37,806 nucleotides of DNA from Victivallales bacterium (GCA_017548425.1 JAFZAB010000090.1:1-37806), one strand, 5' to 3'. Shown: positions 1 through 8,086, counted from the stretch's first letter. Program-made: numbers and translations. The notes: generated by a model not told the origin, from the sequence alone.

Positions 1-48
1 AATGACGGCGGGACGCTAATACTTCTGACTTAAGCCCTGAAGGGGCGA

Positions 49-306
49 CAGGATCCCAGACTTGGGTGAAGTAAACGCCGAAGGCGTGAACGCAACCCAC
101 GGTTGGCAGGGAAGTTACATCAGAACCGCGTAGCGGTGTCAGGATCCTAGACGTGGGTGAAGTGAACGCCGAAAGCGTGAACGCAACCCACGGGTAACAT
201 GGAATTTACATCAGAACCGCGTAGCGGTGGCAGGATCCCAACCATGGGTTTCAACCCACGGGCATAGCGGTGGCAGAATCCCAACCGTGGGTTTCAACCC
301 ACGGGC
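49..306. repeat. cluster of four imperfect hairpin repeats
   Basis: Four related units begin with CAGRATCC and carry an inverted pair GTGGGT/ACCCAC: 49-102, 140-194, 231-264 and 274-306. The first two are long forms with an inner CGCC-GAA-GGCG type hairpin. The last two are short forms with the arms separated only by TTCA. The spacer phrase ACATCAGAACCGCGTAGCGGTG occurs twice, near 118 and 209. The rest of 1-362 shows no convincing gene. The units look like genome-interspersed palindromic elements or scattered transcription-end structures beyond the ADP-ribosylglycohydrolase gene. Confidence 0.75.
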
Positions 307-362
307 ATGGCGGTAGCAGGAGCTATAATTAGGCGTATTAGCGCCGCCAAGCGCCACCTTCG

Positions 363-1157
363 TCACAGCGGATAAGCCATGCCAAACCGCTTGCACACAT
401 CCTGCATGTCGGGCGTCAGATGATTCTCAATGGCCTCCACCAGCTTATCCGGCATCTCCTTGTAGTAGGCAACCGCGATGCCGCCCGTGATGGCGGCAAT
501 CGTGTCGCTGTCGCCACCAACACTGACCGCGTTCCGAATGGCGTCCTCATAGCACCACGACTCCAGAAATGCCCGAATCGCGATGGGAACCGTCCCCTGA
601 CACGACACATCAAAATAATAGGTCGGACGGATGGTATCCAGACTGATGGACAGATCATAGCCGAAGCGATATTCGATTTCCTTTTTGATAGTCTCTTTTT
701 TCTGGCCTTGCTTCGCCAGAAAAACCGCCAACGCTGTCGCCGACGCGCCGCGAATCCCTTCATCATGGTTATGTGTCACGGACGCCGATTTCTCCGCTTC
801 GTCCAGAACGTCGTCTACCGTCTGGAATGCGAATCCGACCGGACTGACTCGCATGGCCGCACCATTCCCCCAACTGTTGTATGGCTCCAATTCCTTTTCA
901 TCTGTCTCCAACCATGCTCTAAAGCTCCCTCCATAGCCACGATGCTTATGTCGATTGCCCCATCGGTGATAGCAGACGGCATAATCCATCTTTGAACAAA
1001 TGGCGTCCGCCGTCGCCATCGTGAGGATGGAATCATCCGTCAGATTGCATCTGCCATCAATCAAACGGAAGTCCTTTGTCTTGATGTTGTTGAACTCATA
1101 AATGGAACCGACAAAATCGCCGCCTAACGCGCCGTATAGTGGATTGGGATTGTTCAT
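363..1157 (-). CDS. ADP-ribosylglycohydrolase family protein
   Basis: A 264-residue DraG/ARH-family protein, expected to remove ADP-ribose from proteins or small molecules using a di-metal (usually Mg2+) site in the cytoplasm. Visible family motifs are GALGGDFVGS near residues 9-18, the metal-binding TDD at 40-42, SWGNGAAMRVSPVG at 95-108, THNHDEG at 128-134 and GGDSDT at 214-219. Together they cover the full fold, so the enzyme should be active. The start has a purine-rich GGGAAACAG upstream. It is the last gene of the minus-strand cassette, 21 bp after the metallopeptidase gene. Co-location with two sirtuins suggests a link to NAD or ADP-ribose chemistry, but that is inference; the true substrate cannot be read from sequence. 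Confidence 0.92.
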   Translation of the reverse strand: MNNPNPLYGALGGDFVGSIYEFNNIKTKDFRLIDGRCNLTDDSILTMATADAICSKMDYAVCYHRWGNRHKHRGYGGSFRAWLETDEKELEPYNSWGNGAAMRVSPVGFAFQTVDDVLDEAEKSASVTHNHDEGIRGASATALAVFLAKQGQKKETIKKEIEYRFGYDLSISLDTIRPTYYFDVSCQGTVPIAIRAFLESWCYEDAIRNAVSVGGDSDTIAAITGGIAVAYYKEMPDKLVEAIENHLTPDMQDVCKRFGMAYPL

Positions 1158-1178
1158 TGTCTGTTTCCCATCGTTTTA

Positions 1179-1913
1179 TTATTTCTTAAGTTTGGCAATA
1201 TCCTTGCAAATAGTGGCTACTGTTTCCCACTTGATTCGGATCGCCTTCCGTCTGGAAAATTCCTTCGGCAACTTCCCTCTGTGTTTCATATACAGCAAGA
1301 ATGTCTCTGCAAAGTCTTCCGCTGTATTTGTTCGAGCATAGTCAGACACATAATTCTTTTCATCACCATCCTTGGCAACCTTATAAGCCCCGCAGACATT
1401 TCCAAATGCTCCTACAAATACTTCATCATTGAAGAAATAGGGGTATTTATCCGATAATGCATGCCCAAATTCATGACGAAGTATATCGACCATATACCGT
1501 ACTGGATATCGGGGATCCAAGGGGGCCGTGCGTATAGTTGGAATATGAATGTTTTGATCATCGAAGTGATAGAACCCATACACTCCGCCAAACATGCCTC
1601 CAAGACCATCATATGAGAAAGTTTCACGAATGATTTTCACATTATCCAATTTTGAACCATCGGATAGAAGTCCCATGTCCCTGAGCTCACTGCGGACTTT
1701 ATAAAACGATGATTTTAACTTTTTTTCTGAAAGCCAAACTTCACCTAACCGATAATCCGCATTTTTGATGTGTGCTTTGGCACTTTTGAGGCTTACTCCA
1801 GTCTTTTTAATGCTTGAACTAGCACTCTTTATACGTGAACCAACATTTTTGATACACGAACCAGCCCTTTTAATGTTTGAACGGGCTCCCTTCATGATTG
1901 ATTTGAATGACAT
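1179..1913 (-). CDS. putative HEFGH zinc metallopeptidase with heptad-repeat N terminus
   Basis: A 244-residue protein. The C-terminal two thirds contain a zincin motif, HEFGH, at residues 147-151, preceded by a hydrophobic helix (MVDILR). A downstream EDFAETF segment at 199-205 probably supplies the third zinc ligand. I do not recognise a named family, but the layout is that of a minimal zinc metallopeptidase. Residues 5-57 are unusual: a run of about seven heptads of the form x-x-I-K-x-x-G/A with Ser, forming a basic amphipathic helix that could bind membrane or nucleic acid. No signal peptide is apparent. The gene lies 47 bp downstream of the first sirtuin and 21 bp upstream of the ADP-ribosylglycohydrolase, so it is probably cotranscribed. 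Function inferred; protease activity is likely but unproven. Confidence 0.7.
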   Translation of the reverse strand: MSFKSIMKGARSNIKRAGSCIKNVGSRIKSASSSIKKTGVSLKSAKAHIKNADYRLGEVWLSEKKLKSSFYKVRSELRDMGLLSDGSKLDNVKIIRETFSYDGLGGMFGGVYGFYHFDDQNIHIPTIRTAPLDPRYPVRYMVDILRHEFGHALSDKYPYFFNDEVFVGAFGNVCGAYKVAKDGDEKNYVSDYARTNTAEDFAETFLLYMKHRGKLPKEFSRRKAIRIKWETVATICKDIAKLKK

Positions 1914-1960
1914 ATTTTTCTCTGTATTGTTTTACTACTGAAATTATATATGAATAGATT

Positions 1961-2686
1961 TCAATTCACCAGTTCAGGCAAAATCTCGCCAATCTTCTCA
2001 TGGGAGACAAAATCGGCATATTCGTCATACTGTGTCGGATCATGGTTGATGATGAACATCGGCGTTCCTTTAACGCGATATCCAGGCAGTGTATTGGCGG
2101 GGCTGACTTGCAATGATGTACCAAGAATCATGACCAGATCCGCGTCCAGAAACGCTAGTTTGGCTTTCCGCATGGGCTCCGACGGCAAAGCTTCTCCGAA
2201 AAAGGTCAAATCGGGCTTGAGGACCTTACCACATTTTGGGCAATGCGGCACGTTGCCAGCAGCAAAAAACTCCGCGAAATCAGATGCTTTGAAACGTTTT
2301 CTGCATTTCCGACAGCTGACCGTGTCAATCGTCCCATGAATCTCATGCACAATGCTGGATCCGGCCTTTTGATGCAGGCAATCGACATTCTGTGTTGCGA
2401 TTTCCACATGCTTCCCCTGTCGCTCCAATTCCGCGAGAGCGAGATGCCCCGTATTTGGCTCCGCGCTGACGCATTGTCCATAGAACGGCCCGATGACGCT
2501 GTAGAAACGTTTGGGATAAATCCTGAACATCGTGATATGGAATGTCAACGCAGTGGTCAACGTTTTGTAGATGCCATTGATGGAACGAAAATCCGGCAGT
2601 CCGCTCTCCGTTGACATGCCTGCTCCTGTCAGCACAGCGATCTTCTTGGCATTTTGAAGTGCCTTTTTGGCTTCTGTTATATTCAT
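1961..2686 (-). CDS. Sir2-family NAD-dependent deacylase (intact copy)
   Basis: A 241-residue sirtuin that would remove acyl groups from lysine while consuming NAD. It shows the Rossmann motif GAGMS (21-25), ESGLPDFRS (27-35), the catalytic TQNVD (98-102), the catalytic His117 in HGT, four zinc cysteines at 125, 128, 149 and 152, and GTSLQVSP (189-196). All expected active-site residues are present. It is one of two tandem paralogs; the other lies upstream and carries key substitutions. The two genes are separated by 385 bp of palindromic sequence. The start codon follows a GGAGAG-type ribosome binding site. Which class of acyl group it prefers cannot be told from sequence. Confidence 0.95.
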   Translation of the reverse strand: MNITEAKKALQNAKKIAVLTGAGMSTESGLPDFRSINGIYKTLTTALTFHITMFRIYPKRFYSVIGPFYGQCVSAEPNTGHLALAELERQGKHVEIATQNVDCLHQKAGSSIVHEIHGTIDTVSCRKCRKRFKASDFAEFFAAGNVPHCPKCGKVLKPDLTFFGEALPSEPMRKAKLAFLDADLVMILGTSLQVSPANTLPGYRVKGTPMFIINHDPTQYDEYADFVSHEKIGEILPELVN

Positions 2687-2734
2687 TTTATTCTCTCCAT
2701 GTGTTATTCAAAAAAAAGTTAAAAATCCTTGTCA

Positions 2735-2936
2735 GCCTCGAAGAGGCGTCATCCGAGAAACCCCAGGCGAAGCCTGGGGGACAGACCGTCCTCTGGCCTG
2801 CAGCCTCGAAGAGGCTGAATGTGAGAATGCCGCGGATCAAGCCGTTTCACATTCGGCCTCTTCGAGGCCGCGTTTTCTTCTCCAGACACACCCCAGGCTT
2901 CGCCTGGGGTTTCCTCACATCTGGCCCCTTCGGGGC
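2735..2936. repeat. nested inverted repeats between the sirtuin genes
   Basis: The 385-bp gap 2687-3071 holds no gene but is dominated by palindromes. CCCCAGGCGAAGCCTGGGG at 2761-2779 is complementary to CCCCAGGCTTCGCCTGGGG at 2891-2909. The arm 2803-2824 pairs with 2847-2868 over 22 bp with one mismatch. Smaller palindromes lie at 2735-2747 (GCCTCGAAGAGGC) and about 2923-2936. On the minus strand the 2735-2747 hairpin is followed by runs of T, so it could end transcription from the upstream sirtuin. Each arm is itself a palindrome, giving a cruciform-within-hairpin layout. Confidence 0.85.
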
Positions 2937-3071
2937 TGGTTGCGCCTGTTCTCAACATGATTGTCAGACAAAACACATTCACCCGTTGAGTGACTTGATC
3001 TTTATTTGCATGTCATTCATAAATCGCATCTTATGATTGTACTTATATGTTAACTACTCTATTTAGGTAAA

Positions 3072-3803
3072 TTACGCCACTCCGATAAGTTGAGGCAAAA
3101 TGTCGCCAATTTTCTCATGCGAGACAAATTCGGCAACTTCATCATATTGTGTCGGAGCATGATTGATGATGAACAACGGAGTCTCTTTGAAACGATATCC
3201 AGGCAAAGTATTGACGGGACTGGCACGCAGTGATGCGCCGAGAACCATGACGATATCCGCTCCCATAAACGCAAGTCTAGTCTTTTCCAATGGTTCTGAC
3301 GGCAGACGTTCACCGAATAATACCAGATCCGGCTTGAGTATTTTGCCACATATTGGACAATACGGCACTTTGCCAGTTGCAAAGAACTCTGCAAAATCAG
3401 ATGCTTTAAAGTGTCTTTTGCATGTCCGGCAGTTGACCGTGTCGATCGTCCCGTAAAGTTCATTGACAATACTGGAACCTGCCTTTTGATGCAGCCTGTC
3501 AACAGTCTGAGTCGCAATAAAAACACTCTTGCCTTGTCGTTCCAACTCTGCGAGAGCAAGATGTCCAGCATTCGGACTGGTGTTGACACACTGTTCATAG
3601 AATGGTTTTATGGCACTATAGAAACGTTCAGGATAGGTCCTGAACATTTTTACATGGAATGTCATATCGGCCGTCAGAGGATTATAGAGCCCTTCGTTTG
3701 ACCGGAAATCTGGCAGTCCGCTCTCCGTGGACATGCCTGCTCCTGTTAGCACGGCGATCTTTTGGGCTTTTTGAAGTGCCTTTTTGGCTTCTGTTATGTT
3801 CAT
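3072..3803 (-). CDS. Sir2-family protein, predicted catalytically dead paralog
   Basis: A 243-residue sirtuin closely similar to its downstream neighbour over the whole length, so a tandem duplicate. The NAD-binding GAGMS (21-25), ESGLPDFRS and the four zinc cysteines are kept. Two catalytic positions are changed. The Asn of TQN is Thr100 (TQTVD) and the general-base His117 is Tyr (NELYGTI instead of HEIHGTI). The GTSL motif is also GASL. In characterised sirtuins the Asn and His are needed for the base-exchange and deacylation steps, so this copy is predicted to bind NAD or ADP-ribose without normal deacylation. It could act as a sensor or as a partner of the intact copy. The gene starts 73 bp downstream of the L7/L12-repeat gene. 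Confidence 0.9.
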   Translation of the reverse strand: MNITEAKKALQKAQKIAVLTGAGMSTESGLPDFRSNEGLYNPLTADMTFHVKMFRTYPERFYSAIKPFYEQCVNTSPNAGHLALAELERQGKSVFIATQTVDRLHQKAGSSIVNELYGTIDTVNCRTCKRHFKASDFAEFFATGKVPYCPICGKILKPDLVLFGERLPSEPLEKTRLAFMGADIVMVLGASLRASPVNTLPGYRFKETPLFIINHAPTQYDEVAEFVSHEKIGDILPQLIGVA

Positions 3804-3876
3804 TTAATTCTCTCCCCTATCAATATAAGTTACTTCAATATGATCAATCACAAGCAAGCAGGCTTTTTCATGACAC

Positions 3877-6135
3877 CTATTTAATTTCTACTCTTGCTCC
3901 AGCATATTCTAATCTTCTTTTGATTTCATTGGCCTCTTCAAGTGAAACACCAGTTTTAACAGGTTTTGGAACTTCTGTTACAAGATCTTTCGCTTCTTTT
4001 AATCCAAGACCTGTAATTCCACGAACTTCCTTGATGATACCTATACTAGCACCAACACCAACAAGAATGACATCATATTCTGTTTTCTCATCTTCAACAG
4101 GTGCTGCTAATGCTCCGTTATCACGCATTGAAGTTTGATTAATTTCGACTTTTGCTCCTACTTCTCTGGCTTTTCTATTGATTTCACGTGCTTCGTATTC
4201 CAAGACATCTGTCATGATAGGTTCGAGTGCTTCCATGACGAGTTCTTTGATGTCTTTTGATGCAAGAACAGTAATGCCACGTTTTACTTTTATGACAGCG
4301 CTTTGGTTAATTTCTGAATCTTTGAAAGTGATTTTATACTCTGTTTCCTCTTGTTCATCAGACTGTTCTATTCTTCCATCATTAGTTGGATCTGGCCTAA
4401 TTTCTACTTTTGCTCCTACCTCTTCCAATTTTTTCTTGATTTCATAGGCTTCATCTTTTGAAACACCTGTCTTGATTGGTTTGGGAGCCTCATTGATAAA
4501 ATCTATCCGTTCTCTCAAGTTAAGCCCGGTAATTCCACGTATTTCCCTGAGGGTAGCCATGTTATTAAAATCTGCATCTACAAGAATGACATCAAACTCT
4601 GTCTGCTCTTCTTCCACAGAAGCAGAGGCCTCATTTACACGATTTGCCATTGGCAGTTTTGACGACTCCAGCTTGATTTCTACTCGTCCTCCTGCGTTTT
4701 CTATGCGTTTCTTTATTTCACATGCTTCTTCTTCTGAAATCCCTGTTTTGAGAAGCTTGGGGGCTTCATGTACAAAATGATCGACTTCCGTTCGCCCAAA
4801 TCCTGTAATACTGTGAAGCACTTTATATAGACTATTTTTGATGTAATTATTTACATTTTTGATAAATATGACATCATACTTTGCTTTTTCAACTGGAGCT
4901 TCAGAAGCATGCCAATTTATTAATTCTTTTGGCTCTGGCTTAATTTCAACTTTTGCACCGATCTCTTCTAATCTTTGCTTGATTTCTCTTGCTTCATCTT
5001 GTGAAATACTTGTCTTGACAGGTTTTGGTGCTTCGGTTACAAGGTCCTTCGCTTCTTTTAAACCAAGACCTGTAATTCCACTTACTTCTTTGATGACAGC
5101 AATCTTATTGGCACCACCATCTGCAAGAATAACATCAAACTTTGTCGGTTCATTTTTTGCGGAGACATTTGTTATCAATAATCTTACCAAGTAAGGTATT
5201 ATTTCAACTTTTGCTCCAGCCTCTTCCAATTTCTTTTTTATTTCATTTGCTTCATCTTGTGAAATACCCGTTTTGACAGGTTTGGGAGCTTCCGTTACAA
5301 GATCCTTTGCTTCTTTTAAGCCTAGACCAGTTATTCCACGTACTTCCTTAATGACAGCTGTTTTATTGGCACCACCATCTGCAAGAATGACATCAACGTC
5401 TGTTTGTTCATTCATGCCATGACTGGGCAATATTTGGATTGTTGCCCCCGCGATCAATAGTTTTTTGCTAATATCAGCCACATCATCCAATGAAACACCA
5501 GTTATAATGGAGTTTGGCGTATTCTCAACAAATTCCATTGCTTCTTTTAGCTCTAGTCCCGTAATTCCATGTATTTCATTGGTGACAGCAACACTATTGC
5601 CACCGCTATCTATAAGAATGACATCAAATTCTTCTGTGTTTATATTATCATCAAATTCCACCGTATCTTTATATACAATCTCGGCTTTTCCTCCTGCTTT
5701 TTCTATTTTTTTCTTGATTTTCTCTGCTTCATCTTTTGGAACATCGGCTTTGACAGTTCTTGGCAGTTTCTTTAGAAAATCCAATGCTTTCCTTTGGCTA
5801 CAACCAGTAATCTCATGGATCGATTTAGCAAGCTTTATTTTATCCCCATTTGCCTCCAGAAGAATGACATCATGATTTCCTGCATCATTATATATCGCAA
5901 CCATTCCTCCTGCATATCCAATTGCTTTCTTGATTTCATATGCCACCTCCAATGAAATTCCAGTCTTTATAGTCTTGGGAGCCTCTGTTACAAGATCTTT
6001 TGCTTCTTTGAGCCCAAGGCCGGTAATACCACGTATTTCCTTGATGACCGCTATCTTATTGGCACCTCCATCAATAAGTATCGCAGTAAACGTATCTTTT
6101 GTATTCAGGTTTTGATCTATCTTTGATATTTGCAT
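3877..6135 (-). CDS. protein of nine tandem ribosomal L7/L12 C-terminal domains
   Basis: A 752-residue protein composed almost entirely of nine copies of the bL12 (L7/L12) C-terminal domain, at about residues 16-82, 88-155, 169-236, 246-313, 332-399, 419-488, 513-580, 599-665 and 686-752, joined by short acidic or polar linkers. Copies 1, 4, 5 and 9 keep the near-canonical core [20 protein letters not shown]. Copies 2, 3, 6, 7 and 8 have drifted. There is no bL12 N-terminal dimerisation domain, so it is not the ribosomal stalk protein. In the ribosome this domain binds the translation GTPases EF-Tu, EF-G and IF2, and the helix residues that do so are kept in the conserved copies. Inference: a multivalent binder of translation factors or a scaffold. 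The ribosome binding site AAAGGTG precedes the start. It follows the DUF697-like gene by 179 bp. Confidence 0.93.
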   Translation of the reverse strand: MQISKIDQNLNTKDTFTAILIDGGANKIAVIKEIRGITGLGLKEAKDLVTEAPKTIKTGISLEVAYEIKKAIGYAGGMVAIYNDAGNHDVILLEANGDKIKLAKSIHEITGCSQRKALDFLKKLPRTVKADVPKDEAEKIKKKIEKAGGKAEIVYKDTVEFDDNINTEEFDVILIDSGGNSVAVTNEIHGITGLELKEAMEFVENTPNSIITGVSLDDVADISKKLLIAGATIQILPSHGMNEQTDVDVILADGGANKTAVIKEVRGITGLGLKEAKDLVTEAPKPVKTGISQDEANEIKKKLEEAGAKVEIIPYLVRLLITNVSAKNEPTKFDVILADGGANKIAVIKEVSGITGLGLKEAKDLVTEAPKPVKTSISQDEAREIKQRLEEIGAKVEIKPEPKELINWHASEAPVEKAKYDVIFIKNVNNYIKNSLYKVLHSITGFGRTEVDHFVHEAPKLLKTGISEEEACEIKKRIENAGGRVEIKLESSKLPMANRVNEASASVEEEQTEFDVILVDADFNNMATLREIRGITGLNLRERIDFINEAPKPIKTGVSKDEAYEIKKKLEEVGAKVEIRPDPTNDGRIEQSDEQEETEYKITFKDSEINQSAVIKVKRGITVLASKDIKELVMEALEPIMTDVLEYEAREINRKAREVGAKVEINQTSMRDNGALAAPVEDEKTEYDVILVGVGASIGIIKEVRGITGLGLKEAKDLVTEVPKPVKTGVSLEEANEIKRRLEYAGARVEIK

Positions 6136-6314
6136 AATTTCACCTTTTCCTTTCCTGATTCTAGCGTTCCTATTAGGATCATCATTCTACTTGATTACGT
6201 TTACTGGCCTTACAATTCGAAGTAAATTCGAGGTATCAAGGACATCCCACCTTTGACAAAGGCCGAGATAACCTTGCTACCCCGAATTTTGCTATCGGTT
6301 CATCCATCATCCAT

Positions 6315-6770
6315 CTAAACACCAATCGGTTCTTTAGAATACCAGTCTACTGTATTGGCTTTCTTGCGGGCTTGCCTGAACTCTCTTTTCAAGGCTTCTT
6401 TGTCCAACGTCATGCCTGAAGCGAAATATGCCTTTGCAACTTTTCCCATGGCGTAGGTGATGCCGGCAGCAATCGGTATCTTCAGTATCGGCACCAGCGA
6501 AAACAACAGCCGTCGCGTAAATGTCCCGCCAACCATGGCAATCAGCATCGAAACGATTGAGCTGTCAATGTCATAACCGTATGTCTCCGCAATGCGATAG
6601 ATCATATACGCTTCGTTTGCCATCAAAGCCCCGATGTCTGCTATTGGAAGCGGCAGCATGGTTATAGCCGCGGCACGACCAGCCCCCCAGATGACATAAT
6701 CGTCAGCGATAGCGGCGAAGTCTTTGATTTCGTTTTCGTGTTCAGGCATGATGACGGTGATTCTGTCCAT
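6315..6770 (-). CDS. DUF697-like membrane-associated protein
   Basis: About 151 residues from ATG at 6770, chosen because GGGGAAAT sits about six bases upstream. A GTG at 6788 would add six residues and overlap the preceding gene. The central part (PIADIGALMANEAYMIYRI, then a GGTFTRRLLFSLVPILKIP segment and AAGITYAMGKVAKAYF) resembles the DUF697 helical-hairpin module, which usually accompanies bacterial GTPases or other membrane-linked proteins. No GTPase is fused or adjacent here. The tail is basic and soluble. It is 14 bp downstream of the VWA gene, so the two are almost certainly cotranscribed. Role unknown; perhaps a membrane anchor for the VWA or L7/L12-repeat protein. Confidence 0.65.
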   Translation of the reverse strand: MDRITVIMPEHENEIKDFAAIADDYVIWGAGRAAAITMLPLPIADIGALMANEAYMIYRIAETYGYDIDSSIVSMLIAMVGGTFTRRLLFSLVPILKIPIAAGITYAMGKVAKAYFASGMTLDKEALKREFRQARKKANTVDWYSKEPIGV

Positions 6771-6784
6771 TCTATTTCCCCATG

Positions 6785-7372
6785 TCACTTTTTACTACGA
6801 ACTTTTGTTGCAAAAGCCGCCATTTTCCCGCAGACACTTTCGATTCCAGCCTTGCTTGCATACCAAGTCACGCAGTTGTCATGGGAAACGCCTAATAATT
6901 CACCACTGGCGAAGGCATCTTGATTTGCCGCAAGATACTGGAAATCCCATTTATAGACATCCGTCTGCTCCTGGATGCGTTTCCTGACATCCTCGCTTGT
7001 GAACTTCCTGCTGGCGTTCTCCATGCCATCCGTGATAATGACAAACATGACATGTTCAGGACGGTCTTCTTCCTTCATCTGGGCAAATTCCTGCCCAAGC
7101 GTGTCAATGGCGGTGCAGACTGCGTCGTTCAGCGCCGTGCAACCAGAGCATCTGTATTTTTTCATTAGATCATCATTGAACGTCGCCAAATCAACGTGTT
7201 CAACGATTCTTTTGACATTGTCAGAAAACTGGTAGAGGTCGAAGACGGTCTTGCCTTCCGCTTCTTTCTGTTCTTTGATAAACGAATTGAAACTTCCCTT
7301 GGTGTCGCTTTCGATGGCAGCCATTGAACCCGAAGCGTCCAAAACAATACAAATGTGTGTGTAGTCCTTCAT
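6785..7372 (-). CDS. VWA-domain protein
   Basis: A 195-residue protein that is essentially one von Willebrand factor A domain. The MIDAS metal-ion site is complete: DASGS at 12-16, Thr79 in GCTALND and Asp115 in ITDGMENAS. There is no signal peptide or membrane segment, so it is a cytoplasmic, metal-dependent protein-interaction module. It resembles single-domain VWA proteins found next to ATPases in stress and conflict loci. It heads the second transcription unit: a palindromic operator lies at 7441-7459, and its Shine-Dalgarno AGGAG falls inside a 9-bp inverted repeat (7378-7386 with 7430-7438). The partner is unknown. Confidence 0.93.
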   Translation of the reverse strand: MKDYTHICIVLDASGSMAAIESDTKGSFNSFIKEQKEAEGKTVFDLYQFSDNVKRIVEHVDLATFNDDLMKKYRCSGCTALNDAVCTAIDTLGQEFAQMKEEDRPEHVMFVIITDGMENASRKFTSEDVRKRIQEQTDVYKWDFQYLAANQDAFASGELLGVSHDNCVTWYASKAGIESVCGKMAAFATKVRSKK

Positions 7373-7377
7373 TTTTA

Positions 7378-7438
7378 GTCTCCTGTTAGTGGTTATGAAC
7401 AGACCTTTTTCTGTTCAACAGCATAAAATACAGGAGAC
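7378..7438 (-). promoter_or_regulatory. leader hairpin covering the VWA ribosome binding site
   Basis: GTCTCCTGT at 7378-7386 and ACAGGAGAC at 7430-7438 are exact inverted repeats. An inner pair GAACAG/CTGTTC lies at 7397-7402 and 7411-7416. On the minus-strand transcript the outer stem contains AGGAG, the Shine-Dalgarno of the VWA gene seven bases from its ATG, so folding would hide it. This works only if transcription begins upstream of 7438. Confidence 0.5.
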
Positions 7439-7440
7439 GG

Positions 7441-7459
7441 TAGGACATTTTGTGTCCTA
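7441..7459. promoter_or_regulatory. palindromic operator upstream of VWA unit
   Basis: TAGGACA-TTTTG-TGTCCTA is a perfect 7-bp inverted repeat around a 5-bp spacer, centred about 78 bp upstream of the VWA start. Its 15-bp core GGACATTTTGTGTCC recurs exactly at 15646-15660, upstream of the WYL regulator gene. It is the probable binding site of a dimeric regulator, most likely the WYL protein. Confidence 0.75.
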
Positions 7460-7582
7460 GGGATAAAGTCATCTAAAAAAAATCAACTTATAGCTTGTCT
7501 CCACACTGCATTCTTTAGACAATTTGTTTCCATTTTAAATATTAATAACAATTAATCTTATTTCTTTTCGAATACATGCTAT

Positions 7583-8086
7583 TTAAAAATGTGTATGGCA
7601 ATTTCTGCATTCCGTTTCACCTTCTTTATGTTCCCATCCGCATCGTGGACATTTTAATTGGGAATCATTAGTTGTTACAGACGCAACAATAGAATCAATT
7701 TTCTTTCTTGCATGATATGCATACAAAATATATGCTAAAAATCCAATAATTATAATTACTATAGGAATCAGAACATATAATATTATAATAGTTTTTTTCG
7801 TTGTTTTTTCTGGAGCATTACTCAAATTTGATATTATTATATTCTTTTCTTCAAGAATATGTTCTAGTTGATTGATTCTATCTTTTAAAGAGCTTTGTTG
7901 TTTCGCTAAACTTTCAATCATTTCACAAATTTTTTCTTCATGCGAATCGATTTTTTTGTCTATTTTCTCAATTTTCTTATTTATTATTCCTATTTCTTGA
8001 TCTGTATATTCTTTATCATTTAATGCAAATGCAAATGAAGTCGAAAAAACATAAATAGCTAAAAAACAATAAATTTGAATTTTCAT
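7583..8086 (-). CDS. membrane coiled-coil protein with C-terminal zinc ribbon
   Basis: A 167-residue hypothetical protein with a clear layout. An N-terminal hydrophobic segment that looks like a signal peptide or membrane helix spans residues 1-21. A Lys/Glu/Ile-rich coiled coil runs from about 26 to 88, a strong membrane helix from about 98 to 122, and a C-terminal zinc ribbon has cysteines at 146, 149, 160 and 163 (CPRC...CRNC). If the N terminus is cleaved, the coiled coil would be outside and the zinc ribbon in the cytoplasm. The gene is very AT-rich. It starts 22 bp after the immunity gene, as the last member of the WYL-headed unit. It could be a membrane docking factor for the HerA-like ATPase or the toxin; that role is inference. 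Confidence 0.7.
   Translation of the reverse strand: MKIQIYCFLAIYVFSTSFAFALNDKEYTDQEIGIINKKIEKIDKKIDSHEEKICEMIESLAKQQSSLKDRINQLEHILEEKNIIISNLSNAPEKTTKKTIIILYVLIPIVIIIIGFLAYILYAYHARKKIDSIVASVTTNDSQLKCPRCGWEHKEGETECRNCHTHF

Noticed and set aside
49..306. Possible CRISPR array
   Set aside because: Units vary in length, are themselves palindromic with differing inner segments, and lack uniform unique spacers; no cas gene is nearby.
3877..6135. Ribosomal stalk protein L7/L12 (rplL)
   Set aside because: The N-terminal dimerisation domain and hinge are missing, there are nine C-terminal domains, and there is no rplJ or rpoB neighbour.
6250..6262. CCTTTGACAAAGG palindrome upstream of the L7/L12-array gene as a third operator
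   Set aside because: It does not share the GGACA/TGTCC half-sites and no second copy was noticed.
7495..7522. Weak TTGTCT/AGACAA hairpin before a T run as terminator of the WYL-headed unit
   Set aside because: Only 6 bp of stem with a 16-base loop, and the T run is about 12 bases away; not strong enough to call.
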